From an uncultured Myxococcales bacterium (GTDB taxonomy: Bacteria; Myxococcota; Myxococcia; Myxococcales; Myxococcaceae): 64,000 nucleotides of DNA. The translations under genes and the position numbers were made by a program. The notes beneath the pieces were generated by a model. It had not been told where the DNA came from. It saw only the letters and a list, made by a program, of their open reading frames with translations, and made no database searches. The first letter of the stretch is position 1; every line of letters begins with the position of its first letter. The DNA lies in NCBI GenBank assembly GCA_937980205.1, contig CALJKW010000010.1, positions 372,001 to 436,000 of the forward strand, written 5' to 3'. This document shows positions 35,986 through 43,822 of the stretch, one piece after another.

Positions 35986-38661
35986 GAGGGGCCTCCGGAG
36001 GCGGCGGGTAGCAGCGCGCGTGCCGTCGGAGCGCTCACGCAACGCTGCGGGGTTGGAAGAGCGGCAGGGGCAGGTGTCTCCTGGGGACTGTCTCGTCGAT
36101 GGGACAGGTGCCCCGGGGCGCGAGCTGCCGGGTTCGGGTTCGCGTTCGGGTTCGGGTTCGGAACGGCTGCGGCGCCGCTTCGCGACGAGGGCGAGGGCGA
36201 ACAGCAGCGGCGCCAGGCTGCCGCCCGCCGCCTGGCAGCCTCCCTTCATCTGCGTCGGCGGCGGCGTGTCCGAGTTCCACACCAGGACCTCGATGGGCGA
36301 GGTCGAGGCTTCGTTGCCGGCCAGGTCGGCGGCGACGACGTGGAGGTCGCGGCGGCCGTCGAGCGCCGTCGTGGTGTCCCACTTCAGCTCGAACGGCGGC
36401 TGCGTCGCGTGACCGATGAGCTCGCCATCGCTGTAGAAGCGGACCTCGGCGAGCACGTCGTTGTCGCTGACCTGCGCGACGAGCGTCACTTCCCCTTCGA
36501 GCTGCGCGCCCGGCGCCGGGTTCACCAGTGTCACCTTCGGCGGCGTGCCGTCGACGCTGACCTGCGCCTGGCCGCGCAGGCCGTCGATGGTCGCGGTCAC
36601 GGTGTAGCGGCCCGACGCGCCGACCGCGCGCAGCAGGCCGTTGTCGCCGATCTGCCCGGCGTTCGCGGTGGACCACTCGATGTTCGGGGAGCCCGGGATG
36701 ACGTCCGAGAACTGGTCCTGCAGCTCGGCGGTGAACGCCTGCAGGCCGTTCGCCGGCAGCGTGATGGAGTCGGGCGTCACCTTCACCCGGTCGGGCGCGG
36801 ACAGCACCTCGACCGGCACCGTCGCCAGCGTGCTGCGACCGGCCGCGTTCGTGATGGTGACGGTGAACGTGTACGCGCCGGCCTGCTCGAACGTCGCCGT
36901 CGCCTGCTGCGCCGCGTTCGTCCCGTTCGGAGCGAACGTCACGGGCGCCGGGCCCTCGGCCTCCCAGCGGTAGGTGAGGCCGCCCTCGCCCGCTTCGTCG
37001 TCGGCGACGACACGCAGCCGCGTGGTGCGGCCCATCACCGCCGCCGGCGTCGCGCTGGGCGCCGTCAGCACCACCGGCAGGCCGCCGTTCGCGATGGTGA
37101 CGTCCGCGTTCGCCGTCTTGCCCATCACCGTCGCGCGCACCTGGAACGGGCCGCCGAGCGTCGAGCCCGCCTGGTACAGGCCCGTGCTCGAGACGTTGCC
37201 GCCGCCGAAGGAGAGCCACGTCACGGCGCCGGGCATCGTCATCGGGCGCGCGAACTGGTCGAGCGCCGTCGCGGTGAGCTGCGCCGTCATCATCGGCGGC
37301 ACCGTCACCGTCGCGGGAGTCACCCGCAGCGTCGTGTACTCGGCGTCGACCGTCACGATGACGGTGTCGGGGACCGACAGGTTCGCGCGGTCGGTGATGG
37401 TGACGGTGAAGGTGTACGAGCCCGCGCGCGGCAGCGTCGCGACCGTCGTCTTCGACGCGTTCGACCCGTTCACCGAGAACGTGACGTTCGCCGGCGGGGT
37501 CGTGGCGGCCGTCCACGTGTAGCGCAGCAGGCCTTCACCGCCGTCGTCGGCGCCGAGCACGGTGAGTCGCAGCGTCCGGTTCGTGAGCGCCGTCGAGGTC
37601 GGGCGCGCCGCGACCGTCGGCGGCTGACCGGTGACGACGTCGACGGTCGCCGTGCCGCTCTTGCCCGCGACGGTCGCCGTGACGGTGTGGGGGCCGCCGG
37701 GGGTGGCCGGCGCGGTGTACAGGCCGCTCGCGGCGATCGTCCCGGCGGTCGCGGCCCAGGTGACCGGCCCGGGCAGCGTCGCGATGCGCTGGTTGAACTG
37801 ATCGTACGCCTCGGCGCCGAAGATCTGCCCGCTGCTGAGCGGCAGCGTCTTCGTCGCGGGCGTCACGCGCAGCGTGGTGTACGTCGCGTTGACGGTGACG
37901 TTGAGGTCCCTGGTCGTGAACGCATTCTGGGCGTCGGCGACCCGCACGCGCAGCACGTAGGCGCCGCTGCGCGTGAACGTCGCGACCGTCGTCTTCGCCG
38001 CGTTGCTCGCGTTCGCGGAGAACGTGACCGCGCCGCCGGTCGGCCCGCTGACGAGGCTCCACGTGTAGAGGAGCTCCGACTGCGGGCCATCGTCGGTCGC
38101 GGCCACGGTCAGCGTCGTGGTGGTGCCGGTCACCGGCGCCGGGTTGGCCGTCGGGCCGCTCGCCACCCCCGGCACCTGGTTCGCGGCGACGACGGTGACG
38201 TTGATGACCCGCAGCGCCTCGCGATCGCCCGACGTCGCGTTGTCGTTGTTCACCGACTGCGCCGCGACCCAGATCTTCGCGGGGCCGGGCGTGGCCGGCG
38301 CGTTCCAGTAGAACGGCCACTCGACGCCGCCGTCGACGAACGGCTTCCGGTCGCCGTGCGTGAGCTCGGCGCCGGAGTACCGCAGCGTGCTGGTGACCGG
38401 CTGCAGCGTGCCGGCGTCGGTCGCGATGTTCGCGCCGCCGAACAGCCCGGGGCCGCCGGTGAGGCGAATGTCGAAGCGCGCGCGCGTGCCCGCGGTGACG
38501 GTGGAGGGGCCGGTCACCGAGACCGCCGCGGCCGGGCCGCTCTGCTGGTGGCAGTTGCTGCAGCTCAAGCCGTTCATGCCCGAGCGGCCGGCGATGCCGC
38601 CCGAGTTCGCGAGCGCGGTGGACGAGAGGAGAACGAGGGCGAGCGGGGTGGTGAGGCGCAT
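35074..38661 (-). CDS. Ig-repeat MYXO-CTERM-type surface protein reading in frame into a CxxCH protein
   Basis: One uninterrupted frame of 1195 codons. Residues 1-833 form a surface protein: signal peptide (LTTPLALVLLSSTALA), CxxCH (GLSCSNCHQQSG), and a choice-of-anchor-type domain. Repeats with Ig and big-type folds follow (NQVPGVASGPTANPAPVTGT, PGPVTWAATAGTIAASGLYT). It ends in a MYXO-CTERM-type tail: GGCQAAGGSLAP, hydrophobic stretch, then KRRRSRS. No stop follows. The frame continues through low-complexity sequence encoded by a repeat element into the 303-residue CxxCH protein (separate entry). Either the stop was lost through repeat insertion, or a readthrough fusion exists. The Arg-tail should be cleaved from the surface protein at export, so a fused protein would be abnormal. 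Confidence 0.7.
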   Translation of the reverse strand: MRLTTPLALVLLSSTALANSGGIAGRSGMNGLSCSNCHQQSGPAAAVSVTGPSTVTAGTRARFDIRLTGGPGLFGGANIATDAGTLQPVTSTLRYSGAELTHGDRKPFVDGGVEWPFYWNAPATPGPAKIWVAAQSVNNDNATSGDREALRVINVTVVAANQVPGVASGPTANPAPVTGTTTTLTVAATDDGPQSELLYTWSLVSGPTGGAVTFSANASNAAKTTVATFTRSGAYVLRVRVADAQNAFTTRDLNVTVNATYTTLRVTPATKTLPLSSGQIFGAEAYDQFNQRIATLPGPVTWAATAGTIAASGLYTAPATPGGPHTVTATVAGKSGTATVDVVTGQPPTVAARPTSTALTNRTLRLTVLGADDGGEGLLRYTWTAATTPPANVTFSVNGSNASKTTVATLPRAGSYTFTVTITDRANLSVPDTVIVTVDAEYTTLRVTPATVTVPPMMTAQLTATALDQFARPMTMPGAVTWLSFGGGNVSSTGLYQAGSTLGGPFQVRATVMGKTANADVTIANGGLPVVLTAPSATPAAVMGRTTRLRVVADDEAGEGGLTYRWEAEGPAPVTFAPNGTNAAQQATATFEQAGAYTFTVTITNAAGRSTLATVPVEVLSAPDRVKVTPDSITLPANGLQAFTAELQDQFSDVIPGSPNIEWSTANAGQIGDNGLLRAVGASGRYTVTATIDGLRGQAQVSVDGTPPKVTLVNPAPGAQLEGEVTLVAQVSDNDVLAEVRFYSDGELIGHATQPPFELKWDTTTALDGRRDLHVVAADLAGNEASTSPIEVLVWNSDTPPPTQMKGGCQAAGGSLAPLLFALALVAKRRRSRSEPEPEREPEPGSSRPGAPVPSTRQSPGDTCPCRSSNPAALRERSDGTRAATRRLRRPLMSRLALVASLLATTAASAQALTAEQRERCATRLSINVLGQSPSALLIATPDPRNEVPTMLRSPVFIDRFAAFIQARFAPEPNNLRGQDTPYYLTRKILTDGKPWKDLFVGPYVFTRPPVMPGQNGAALEPIITEDPAGFGYTQSPDWRARFAGNELQGYRLVHAYRLINNALGLEMKAALNTDGISADGRKSSACSGCHYHPVFGLDLIARVLPRRGQAAPADVPQTLLGGKVISTEKELLQALVDSPDFKFNVCRTAMHYAYGRAEYKCEGPVFDACMTAFNATPTMQAALSAILRHPTYCQ
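35992..35996 (-). promoter_or_regulatory. Shine-Dalgarno for the internal CxxCH gene start
   Basis: GGAGG on the minus strand, 6 nt before ATG 35985. It decides in favour of an independent internal start within the 1195-codon frame. Confidence 0.7.
36072..36119. repeat. Repeat family C, copy 1 (at the junction of the fused genes)
   Basis: Contains GCAGGTGTCTCCT followed by GGGGACTGTC and GGGACAGGTGCCCCGG, a hyphenated palindrome. The 13-bp core GCAGGTGTCTCCT recurs at 38749-38801 on the other strand. Its translation supplies the sequence between the MYXO-CTERM-type tail and the next signal peptide. Confidence 0.6.
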
Positions 38662-38724
38662 GGCGGCTCCCTTCGACGGCGTGGGTAGGGGGAGCCCTTT
38701 CCACGCCGGATGCCAGCCAGGCGG

Positions 38725-39363
38725 TCAGTGAGAACGGGTGTTTGCGACGAGGTGTCCCGCGGAGGAGACACCTGCTCTCGTCCCGCGCGTGGGACAGCGA
38801 TCAGCGGCCGGAGCAGGTTCCGCGGCGCAGACGAGGTTCGCGGTGCCGCCGTCCGTGCAACAGCCGTCTGGGCACAGGGGAGGGCGCCTCTTGTTGTGAA
38901 CCAGCACGCCGTTCGCCACGAAGTTGTGAAGCGCGTGCTCGACGGTGAGGTCGAAGACCTCGTGAATCGACGCGTCGATGCGCCGCGAGTGGACCTTGAT
39001 GTGGACGAGTCCGGTGCCGGTGCTCACGGCGAGCAGGGTGCGTCGGCCGAGCGCCCAATCTCCGGCGGGCGCCCAGGTGCCGTCTTCCGGGCTGTAGATG
39101 GGGTGGTCGCTGGTGCAGACCAGCTCGCGGTCTTCGAACTTCAGCGACACACACTCGCGCTCTGCGCTTCGGAGGTGGGTGATTCGCGTGGTGAGGTGCG
39201 CGCCCGAATCGGGGTCGACGCAGATCACTTCGTCGCCGACCTGCAGGTCTTCGATGGCCTTCGTCCCGCCGGGAATACGGACGCGGGCTCCACGGGCGAT
39301 GCACGAGGTGCAGCTCGAGAGCATGCCAAAGGCCACCGCAATCGCCGCGAGGAGCCGTCTCAC
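38725..39363 (-). CDS. Hint (intein-like) domain lipoprotein
   Basis: 212 residues from GTG 39363. Signal peptide with lipobox LSSC18. Three residues later a Hint domain starts at Cys21 (CIARGARVRIPGGTKAIEDL) and runs to His156-Asn157. Key residues are present: first Cys, block B T84-x-x-H87 (TSDHPIY), block F VFDLTVEHALHNFVANG and terminal HN. The +1 residue is Lys158, not Cys, Ser or Thr, so it matches bacterial intein-like (BIL) domains that do N-terminal cleavage rather than splicing. About 55 residues follow with a Cys-rich CPDGCCTDGG. Autocleavage at Cys21 would leave a tiny lipidated stub and free the rest. The 3' end overlaps a family C repeat. Confidence 0.85.
   Translation of the reverse strand: MRRLLAAIAVAFGMLSSCTSCIARGARVRIPGGTKAIEDLQVGDEVICVDPDSGAHLTTRITHLRSAERECVSLKFEDRELVCTSDHPIYSPEDGTWAPAGDWALGRRTLLAVSTGTGLVHIKVHSRRIDASIHEVFDLTVEHALHNFVANGVLVHNKRRPPLCPDGCCTDGGTANLVCAAEPAPAADRCPTRGTRAGVSSAGHLVANTRSH
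38749..38801. repeat. Repeat family C, copy 2 (in 3' end of the Hint gene)
   Basis: GGTGTCCCGCGGAGGAGACACC palindrome followed by GTCCCGCGCGTGGGAC. On the minus strand it includes GCAGGTGTCTCCT, shared exactly with 36072-36119. It encodes the C-terminal tail of the Hint lipoprotein. Confidence 0.6.
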
Positions 39364-39386
39364 GGCAGGCGACCATACCCGGATGG

Positions 39387-39416
39387 TTGACGGTGTGGGT
39401 AATGGCCCGCTATAGG
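39387..39416 (+). promoter_or_regulatory. Sigma70-type promoter of rpsO
   Basis: TTGACG (39387-39392), an 18-bp spacer, then TATAGG (39411-39416). It lies 76 bp before the rpsO start and upstream of the Hint gene, so it is the likely rpsO-pnp promoter. Confidence 0.6.
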
Positions 39417-39491
39417 CCCCGGCGGTCACGCGTCTGCTCCCCTCCGTGGTGCGTGACTCTTTCAACATGGAGGCGGAAGGAACAAGGCAGC

Positions 39492-39761
39492 ATGTCCGTT
39501 ACCCCTGAGCGCAAGACTGCGCTCGTCTCGCAGTTCAAGACCCACGACAAAGACACCGGCTCTCCCGAGGTGCAGGTCGCGCTGCTGTCCGAGCGCATCA
39601 CGCACCTGACGGAGCACTTCAAGTCGCACAAGAAGGATCACCACTCCCGCCGCGGGCTCCTCAAGCTCGTCGGGCAGCGCCGGCGCCTTCTCGACTACCT
39701 CAAGACGAAGGACGGCAACCGCTACAAGAAGCTGATCGACGGACTCGGCATTCGTAAGTAG
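39492..39761 (+). CDS. rpsO: 30S ribosomal protein S15
   Basis: 89 residues, the normal S15 length. MSVTPERKTALVSQFKTHDK and DTGSPEVQVALLSERITHLT are the S15 hallmarks, followed by KDHHSRRGLLKLVGQRRRLL. It binds the central domain of 16S rRNA and, in E. coli, its own mRNA. ATG 39492 is preceded by GGAGG and GGAAGG. It is immediately upstream of pnp, the canonical bacterial rpsO-pnp order. Confidence 0.98.
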   Translation: MSVTPERKTALVSQFKTHDKDTGSPEVQVALLSERITHLTEHFKSHKKDHHSRRGLLKLVGQRRRLLDYLKTKDGNRYKKLIDGLGIRK

Positions 39762-39877
39762 TGCGGTAGCAGCACCAGCAGTATTTCCAGAGCAAGCGGT
39801 CGGTCACTGTTTTGATTCACTGTCCTCGGGTGCCGAGCTCTCGGCGCACGTGGTCAGCGATTCAAGACGGCCCGCCC

Positions 39878-39901
39878 GCTCGCTCATTTTCAAAAGCGAG
39901 C
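39878..39901 (+). ncRNA. Candidate hairpin in the pnp leader
   Basis: GCTCGC, a 12-nt A/T-rich loop, GCGAGC: a perfect 6-bp stem ending 5 nt before the pnp ATG. It covers the only SD-like bases (AAGCGAG), so it could hide the ribosome-binding site. Enterobacterial pnp is autoregulated through a leader hairpin cut by RNase III; analogy only. Confidence 0.35.
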
Positions 39902-39906
39902 ACAAC

Positions 39907-42075
39907 ATGCACATCAAGAAGAGCATCACCCTCGGGGACCGTGAGCTGTCCATCGAGGTGGGCCGGCTGGCCAAGCAGGCCGACGGCTCCTGCGTGGTTC
40001 GTTACGGCGACACCATTCTCCTCGGCACCTCCGTCTCCGCGCGCGAGAAGAAGGACGTCGACTTCCTCCCCCTCACCGTCGAGTACAAAGAGAACCTGTA
40101 CGCGGCCGGCAAGATCCCCGGCAGCTACTTCAAGCGTGAGGGCAAGCTGTCGGAGAAAGAGACGCTCAGCTCGCGCCTCATCGACCGCGCCTGCCGCCCG
40201 CTGTTCCCCGACGGCTACGGCTACGAGACCCAGGTCATCGTGAGCTGCATCTCGTCGGACGGCCAGAACGACCCCGACATCCTCGGCCTCACCGCGGCCT
40301 CGTCGGCGCTGTCGTCGTCGGACATTCCGTTCAATGGCCCGATCGCCGGCATTCGCGTCGGCCGCATCGACGGCAAGCTCGTCGTCAACCCGACCTACAA
40401 GCAGCGCGAGACGTCGGACATCGATCTCGTCGTCGCGTGCAGCAAGGAAGCGATCGTGATGGTCGAAGGCGGCGCGAACGAGGTGCCCGAGAAGGACATC
40501 CTCGCGGCGCTCGAGTTCGCCCACCAGGCCTGCCAGCCGATCATCAAGATGCAGGAAGAGATTCGCGCCGAGCTCAAGGTCACCGAGCGCACGTACGAGA
40601 AGATCCCCAAGCACGACCCCGCGCTGGTCGACACCGTCCGCGGCTTCGCGTGGGAGGGCATCAAGGCCGGCTACGCGATCGCCGACAAGGGCGAGCGCTA
40701 CGGCAAGCTCTCCGAGGTCAAGAAGGCGATGCTCGTCTCGCTCAAGGGCAAGCTCGGTGACGCCGGCTACACGGCGGCCATCGAGAAGTCCGCGAAGGCG
40801 ATCTACGAAGACCTCAAGTACGAGTACATGCGCGGCATCACCGTCAGCGGCCAGCGCATCGGCGGCCGCCCGCACGACGGCATCCGCAACATCACCATCG
40901 AGATCCAGCCGCTGCCGCGCACCCACGGCTCGGCGGTCTTCACCCGCGGCGAGACCCAGGCGCTCGTCGTCACGACGCTCGGCACCGCGGAAGACGAGCA
41001 GCGGATGGAGTCGCTCACCGGCGACTCGTTCCGCAAGTTCATGCTGCACTACAACTTCCCGCCGTTCAGCGTGAACGAGACCAAGCCGCTGCGCGGCCCC
41101 GGCCGTCGCGAGATCGGCCACGGCGCTCTCGCCGAGCGCGCGCTCAAGGGCATGCTCCCCGCGAGCGAGAAGTTCCCGTACACCATCCGCATCGTCTCGG
41201 ACATTCTCGAGTCGAACGGCTCGTCGTCGATGGCCTCGGTCTGCGGCGGCACGCTCGCGCTGATGGACGCCGGCGTCCCGATCAAGCAGCCGGTCGCGGG
41301 CATCGCGATGGGCCTGGTGAAGGAAGGCGACAAGGTCGCGATCCTCTCCGACATCCTCGGTGACGAAGATCACCTCGGTGACATGGACTTCAAGGTCTGC
41401 GGCACCAAGAACGGCATCACCGCCGTGCAGATGGACATCAAGATCACCGGCCTCACCACCGAGCTGATGATGAAGGCGATGGAGCAGGCGCGTCAGGGCC
41501 GTCTGCACATCCTCGACAAGATGCTCGCCGCGCTCCCCGAGCCGCGGAAGGAGATCAGCAAGTACGCGCCGCGCATCACCACCATCCAGATCCGGCCGGA
41601 GATGATCAAGAACGTCATCGGCCCGGGCGGCAAGGTGATCAAGGACATCATCGCGAGGACCCAGACCAGCATCAACGTCGACGACACCGGCCGCGTGGAC
41701 ATCGCGTCGGCCGATGGCGAGGCGGTGAAGCAGGCGGTCGCGATGATCCAGGCGCTCACGCGCGAGGCCGAGGTCGGCAAGATCTACCTGGGCACCGTGC
41801 GCCGCGTGAAGGAAGAGATCCCCGGCGCGTTCGTCGAGATCTTCCCCGGCACCGACGGCATGATTCACATCAGCGAGCTGTCGGACAAGCGCGTGAAGAC
41901 CATCGGCGAGGTCTTGAAGGAAGGCGATGAGGTGATGGTGAAGGTCATCAACATCGACAAGACCGGCAAGATCCGCCTCTCGCGCAAGCAGGCGCTCGCC
42001 GACATGGCGGCCCAGCAGGGTGGCCAGCCTCCCGCACCGCAGGCGCAGAGCAGCGGCGGCGAAGCGAAGGCGTAA
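39907..42075 (+). CDS. pnp: Polyribonucleotide nucleotidyltransferase (PNPase)
   Basis: 722 residues from ATG 39907 (MHIKKSITLGDRELSIEVGR). Two RNase PH domains: LLGTSVSAREKKDVDFLPLT and ACRPLFPDGYGYETQVIVSC in the first; HGSAVFTRGETQALVVTTLG, PLRGPGRREIGHGALAERAL and VSDILESNGSSSMASVCGG in the second. C-terminal KH (IGPGGKVIKDIIARTQTSIN) and S1 (GKIYLGTVRRVKEEIPGAFV) domains. It degrades RNA 3' to 5' with phosphate. Follows rpsO by 145 bp. The S1 domain ends with a short Gln/Ala tail. Confidence 0.98.
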   Translation: MHIKKSITLGDRELSIEVGRLAKQADGSCVVRYGDTILLGTSVSAREKKDVDFLPLTVEYKENLYAAGKIPGSYFKREGKLSEKETLSSRLIDRACRPLFPDGYGYETQVIVSCISSDGQNDPDILGLTAASSALSSSDIPFNGPIAGIRVGRIDGKLVVNPTYKQRETSDIDLVVACSKEAIVMVEGGANEVPEKDILAALEFAHQACQPIIKMQEEIRAELKVTERTYEKIPKHDPALVDTVRGFAWEGIKAGYAIADKGERYGKLSEVKKAMLVSLKGKLGDAGYTAAIEKSAKAIYEDLKYEYMRGITVSGQRIGGRPHDGIRNITIEIQPLPRTHGSAVFTRGETQALVVTTLGTAEDEQRMESLTGDSFRKFMLHYNFPPFSVNETKPLRGPGRREIGHGALAERALKGMLPASEKFPYTIRIVSDILESNGSSSMASVCGGTLALMDAGVPIKQPVAGIAMGLVKEGDKVAILSDILGDEDHLGDMDFKVCGTKNGITAVQMDIKITGLTTELMMKAMEQARQGRLHILDKMLAALPEPRKEISKYAPRITTIQIRPEMIKNVIGPGGKVIKDIIARTQTSINVDDTGRVDIASADGEAVKQAVAMIQALTREAEVGKIYLGTVRRVKEEIPGAFVEIFPGTDGMIHISELSDKRVKTIGEVLKEGDEVMVKVINIDKTGKIRLSRKQALADMAAQQGGQPPAPQAQSSGGEAKA

Positions 42076-42081
42076 GCCCCC

Positions 42082-42933
42082 GTGTCGTCCAGCCCGACGG
42101 CCGCAGAGCAGCAGCTCCTCGCGGCCGAAGGGCTGGAGGCCGAGCCCGCCACCGTGGGCTGGGGCCTGTGGAACCTGAACGACGCGCAGCTCGCCCTCGT
42201 CCCGAGGCTGCCGACGCTGCGCGCGCTCGTGCTGTTCGAGACGTGCGAGTCGCGTGAGGTCACGCCCGCGGGCCTCGCCGCGCTCGCCGGGCATCCGTCG
42301 CTCGTGCAGCTCGATCTCGGCCCCGGCATCCGCGAGGCCGGAGTCGAGCGCGCGGCCGCAGTGCCGGGGCTGTTGCGGCTGCGGCTCGACTCTGCGGGAG
42401 ACGTCGGCGACGCGGCGATGAAGCACGTCGCGCGGCTGACGCGGCTCGAGGAGCTGTCGCTGCAGTACACGTCGGTCGGCGATGACGGCGTCGCGCAGCT
42501 CGCCGGCCTCACGCGCCTGCGCCGCCTCGAGCTCGAGGGCACGCGCGTGACGGACGCCGTGATGCGACACCTCGGCGGGATGCGCGGGCTCGAGCTGCTC
42601 ACCCTCGGCAACCCGATGCCGCCCGCGCTGCTCGCGCTGATGGGTGGATCGAAGTCCGGGCTCACCGACGCCGTCCTCGGCGCGCTGCCGGGCTTTCCGG
42701 CGCTGACCGAGCTGCGCGTGGGCGGCTCGTTCACCGCGGGTGGGCTCGGCGCTCTGCAGAGCTTGCCGAACCTCACGTCGCTGACCCTCACCGCGCCGCT
42801 GGCGGACGGGGCTGTCGGCCCGCTGTCTGCGCTGCGCGGGCTGAAGCAGCTCTACGGGCTGCAGCACCGCATGAGCGCGACCGCGGTCGAGGCGCTGAAG
42901 CGCGCGCTGCCCGGCTGCGCCGTGACGGCGTGA
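42082..42933 (+). CDS. Leucine-rich-repeat protein
   Basis: 283 residues, GTG start 6 bp after pnp. Seven or so short LRR units: LPTLRALVLFETCESREV, HPSLVQLDLGPG, VPGLLRLRLDS, LTRLEELSLQYTSVGDDGVA, LTRLRRLELEGTRVTDAVM, MRGLELLTLGNPMP and FPALTELRVGGSFTAGG. The consensus resembles the RNase-inhibitor or cysteine-containing type with x-L-x-L. No signal peptide or TM, so it is a cytoplasmic binding protein of unknown partner. It is probably co-transcribed with pnp. Confidence 0.82.
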   Translation: MSSSPTAAEQQLLAAEGLEAEPATVGWGLWNLNDAQLALVPRLPTLRALVLFETCESREVTPAGLAALAGHPSLVQLDLGPGIREAGVERAAAVPGLLRLRLDSAGDVGDAAMKHVARLTRLEELSLQYTSVGDDGVAQLAGLTRLRRLELEGTRVTDAVMRHLGGMRGLELLTLGNPMPPALLALMGGSKSGLTDAVLGALPGFPALTELRVGGSFTAGGLGALQSLPNLTSLTLTAPLADGAVGPLSALRGLKQLYGLQHRMSATAVEALKRALPGCAVTA

Positions 42934-43013
42934 TTCGACGCAGCACCGGTCTCCCGCGACGTTCACGCTGACAGGGTCGATCAGAATACGCGGCTCGTTC
43001 GCAGCTCCGTTCG

Positions 43014-43110
43014 CCCTGAGCGGAGCAGCCCGAAGGGCTGCGGAGTCGAAGGGGCGCGAAGCCGACGCGCGGCCCGCTTCGACTGCAGCCCGCTTCGCGG
43101 TCCTCCGCTC
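43014..43110. repeat. Interspersed repeat family B, inverted pair (42934-43126 gap)
   Basis: CCCTGAGCGGAG, stem CAGCCC-GAA-GGGCTG, CGGAGTCGAAGGGG on the left and CTTCGACTGCAGCCC, GCTTCGC, GTCCTCCGCTCAGCG on the right in opposite orientation. This is the same unit as at 1931, 27096 and 54691, here as a convergent pair between genes that face each other, so it may also act as a transcription barrier. Confidence 0.75.
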
Positions 43111-43126
43111 AGCGTGAACGAGTGCC

Positions 43127-43822
43127 TCAGTAGTGACACACGCCCGGCGAGCTGCCTCCGCCGAGGCGCCGGCAGCGCTGGTCCTCCGCGCACTCGTCAT
43201 CGTCGTCGCACGAGCAGCGGTTGACGACGCACGACTGGTCGTTGCCGCTCGGCATCGGGCACGAGTTGGGGCCCATGTTCGAGCACGAGCAGCGGCCGGT
43301 GACGACGGGGCCCGTCGAGATCGGCATGCACGTCTGGCCGGCGCCGCACTGGGTGCCGCAGCCGCCGCAGTTGTTGCTGTCGGCCGAGAGATCGCGGCAC
43401 GTCGTGCCGCAGCACACCGCTCCCGGGTTCGTGGCGTCGCACTCGCGCGTCGCGCAGAACGGATCGGCGCAGTCGACGAGGCCGTCGCAGTCGTCGTCTC
43501 TGCCGTTCGTGCAGTCTTCCGCGACGCCCGCATCGCACGAAGGCGCCGGCGCGCCGCCGCCGCCCGAGCCGGCATCCGCAGGAGGCATCGACGCCGCGCC
43601 GCCGCCCGCGCCGCCGCCCGTGCCGCTGCTGCCGCCGGTGGGGCCGACGACGACCGCGCCGCCTCCGCCGCCGGTGCCCGTGGCGGGTGGCTCGACCGCG
43701 CAGCGCCCGGCGACGCAGTAGAGCGTGCCGCCGCACGGGTGCTGGTCGTCGCACTCCTTTCCGACGTAGTCGGCGGGCGAGGGGAGACACGCCGCCACGA
43801 TGAGCAGCAGCGCGCGCTTCAT
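43127..43822 (-). CDS. Lipoprotein with MopE-like Ca-binding-type Cys motif
   Basis: 231 residues from ATG 43822, overlapping the kinase stop (ATGA). Lipobox LIVAAC. Residues 20-45 carry Cys (GKECDDQHPCGGTLYCVAGR). A Gly/Ala/Thr low-complexity linker (55-95) follows. The metal-binding-type motif is CTNGRDDDCDGLVDCADPFC. The C-terminal part is Cys-rich (CGGCGTQCGAGQTC, CSCDDDDECAEDQRC). This is a predicted outer-membrane anchored surface protein. Position after the kinase gene in the same operon suggests a link to kinase signalling, not evident from sequence. Confidence 0.82.
   Translation of the reverse strand: MKRALLLIVAACLPSPADYVGKECDDQHPCGGTLYCVAGRCAVEPPATGTGGGGGAVVVGPTGGSSGTGGGAGGGAASMPPADAGSGGGGAPAPSCDAGVAEDCTNGRDDDCDGLVDCADPFCATRECDATNPGAVCCGTTCRDLSADSNNCGGCGTQCGAGQTCMPISTGPVVTGRCSCSNMGPNSCPMPSGNDQSCVVNRCSCDDDDECAEDQRCRRLGGGSSPGVCHY

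Noticed and set aside
35092..38688. Plus-strand open frame of about 1200 codons opposite the MYXO-CTERM/CxxCH frame
   Set aside because: Low-complexity Arg/Val/Glu composition and no start signal; the minus frame has signal peptides, Ig-like repeats and CxxCH motifs.
42934..43126. A tRNA or small RNA gene in the gap after the LRR gene
   Set aside because: The stems belong to the inverted family B repeats, and there is no cloverleaf or anticodon loop.
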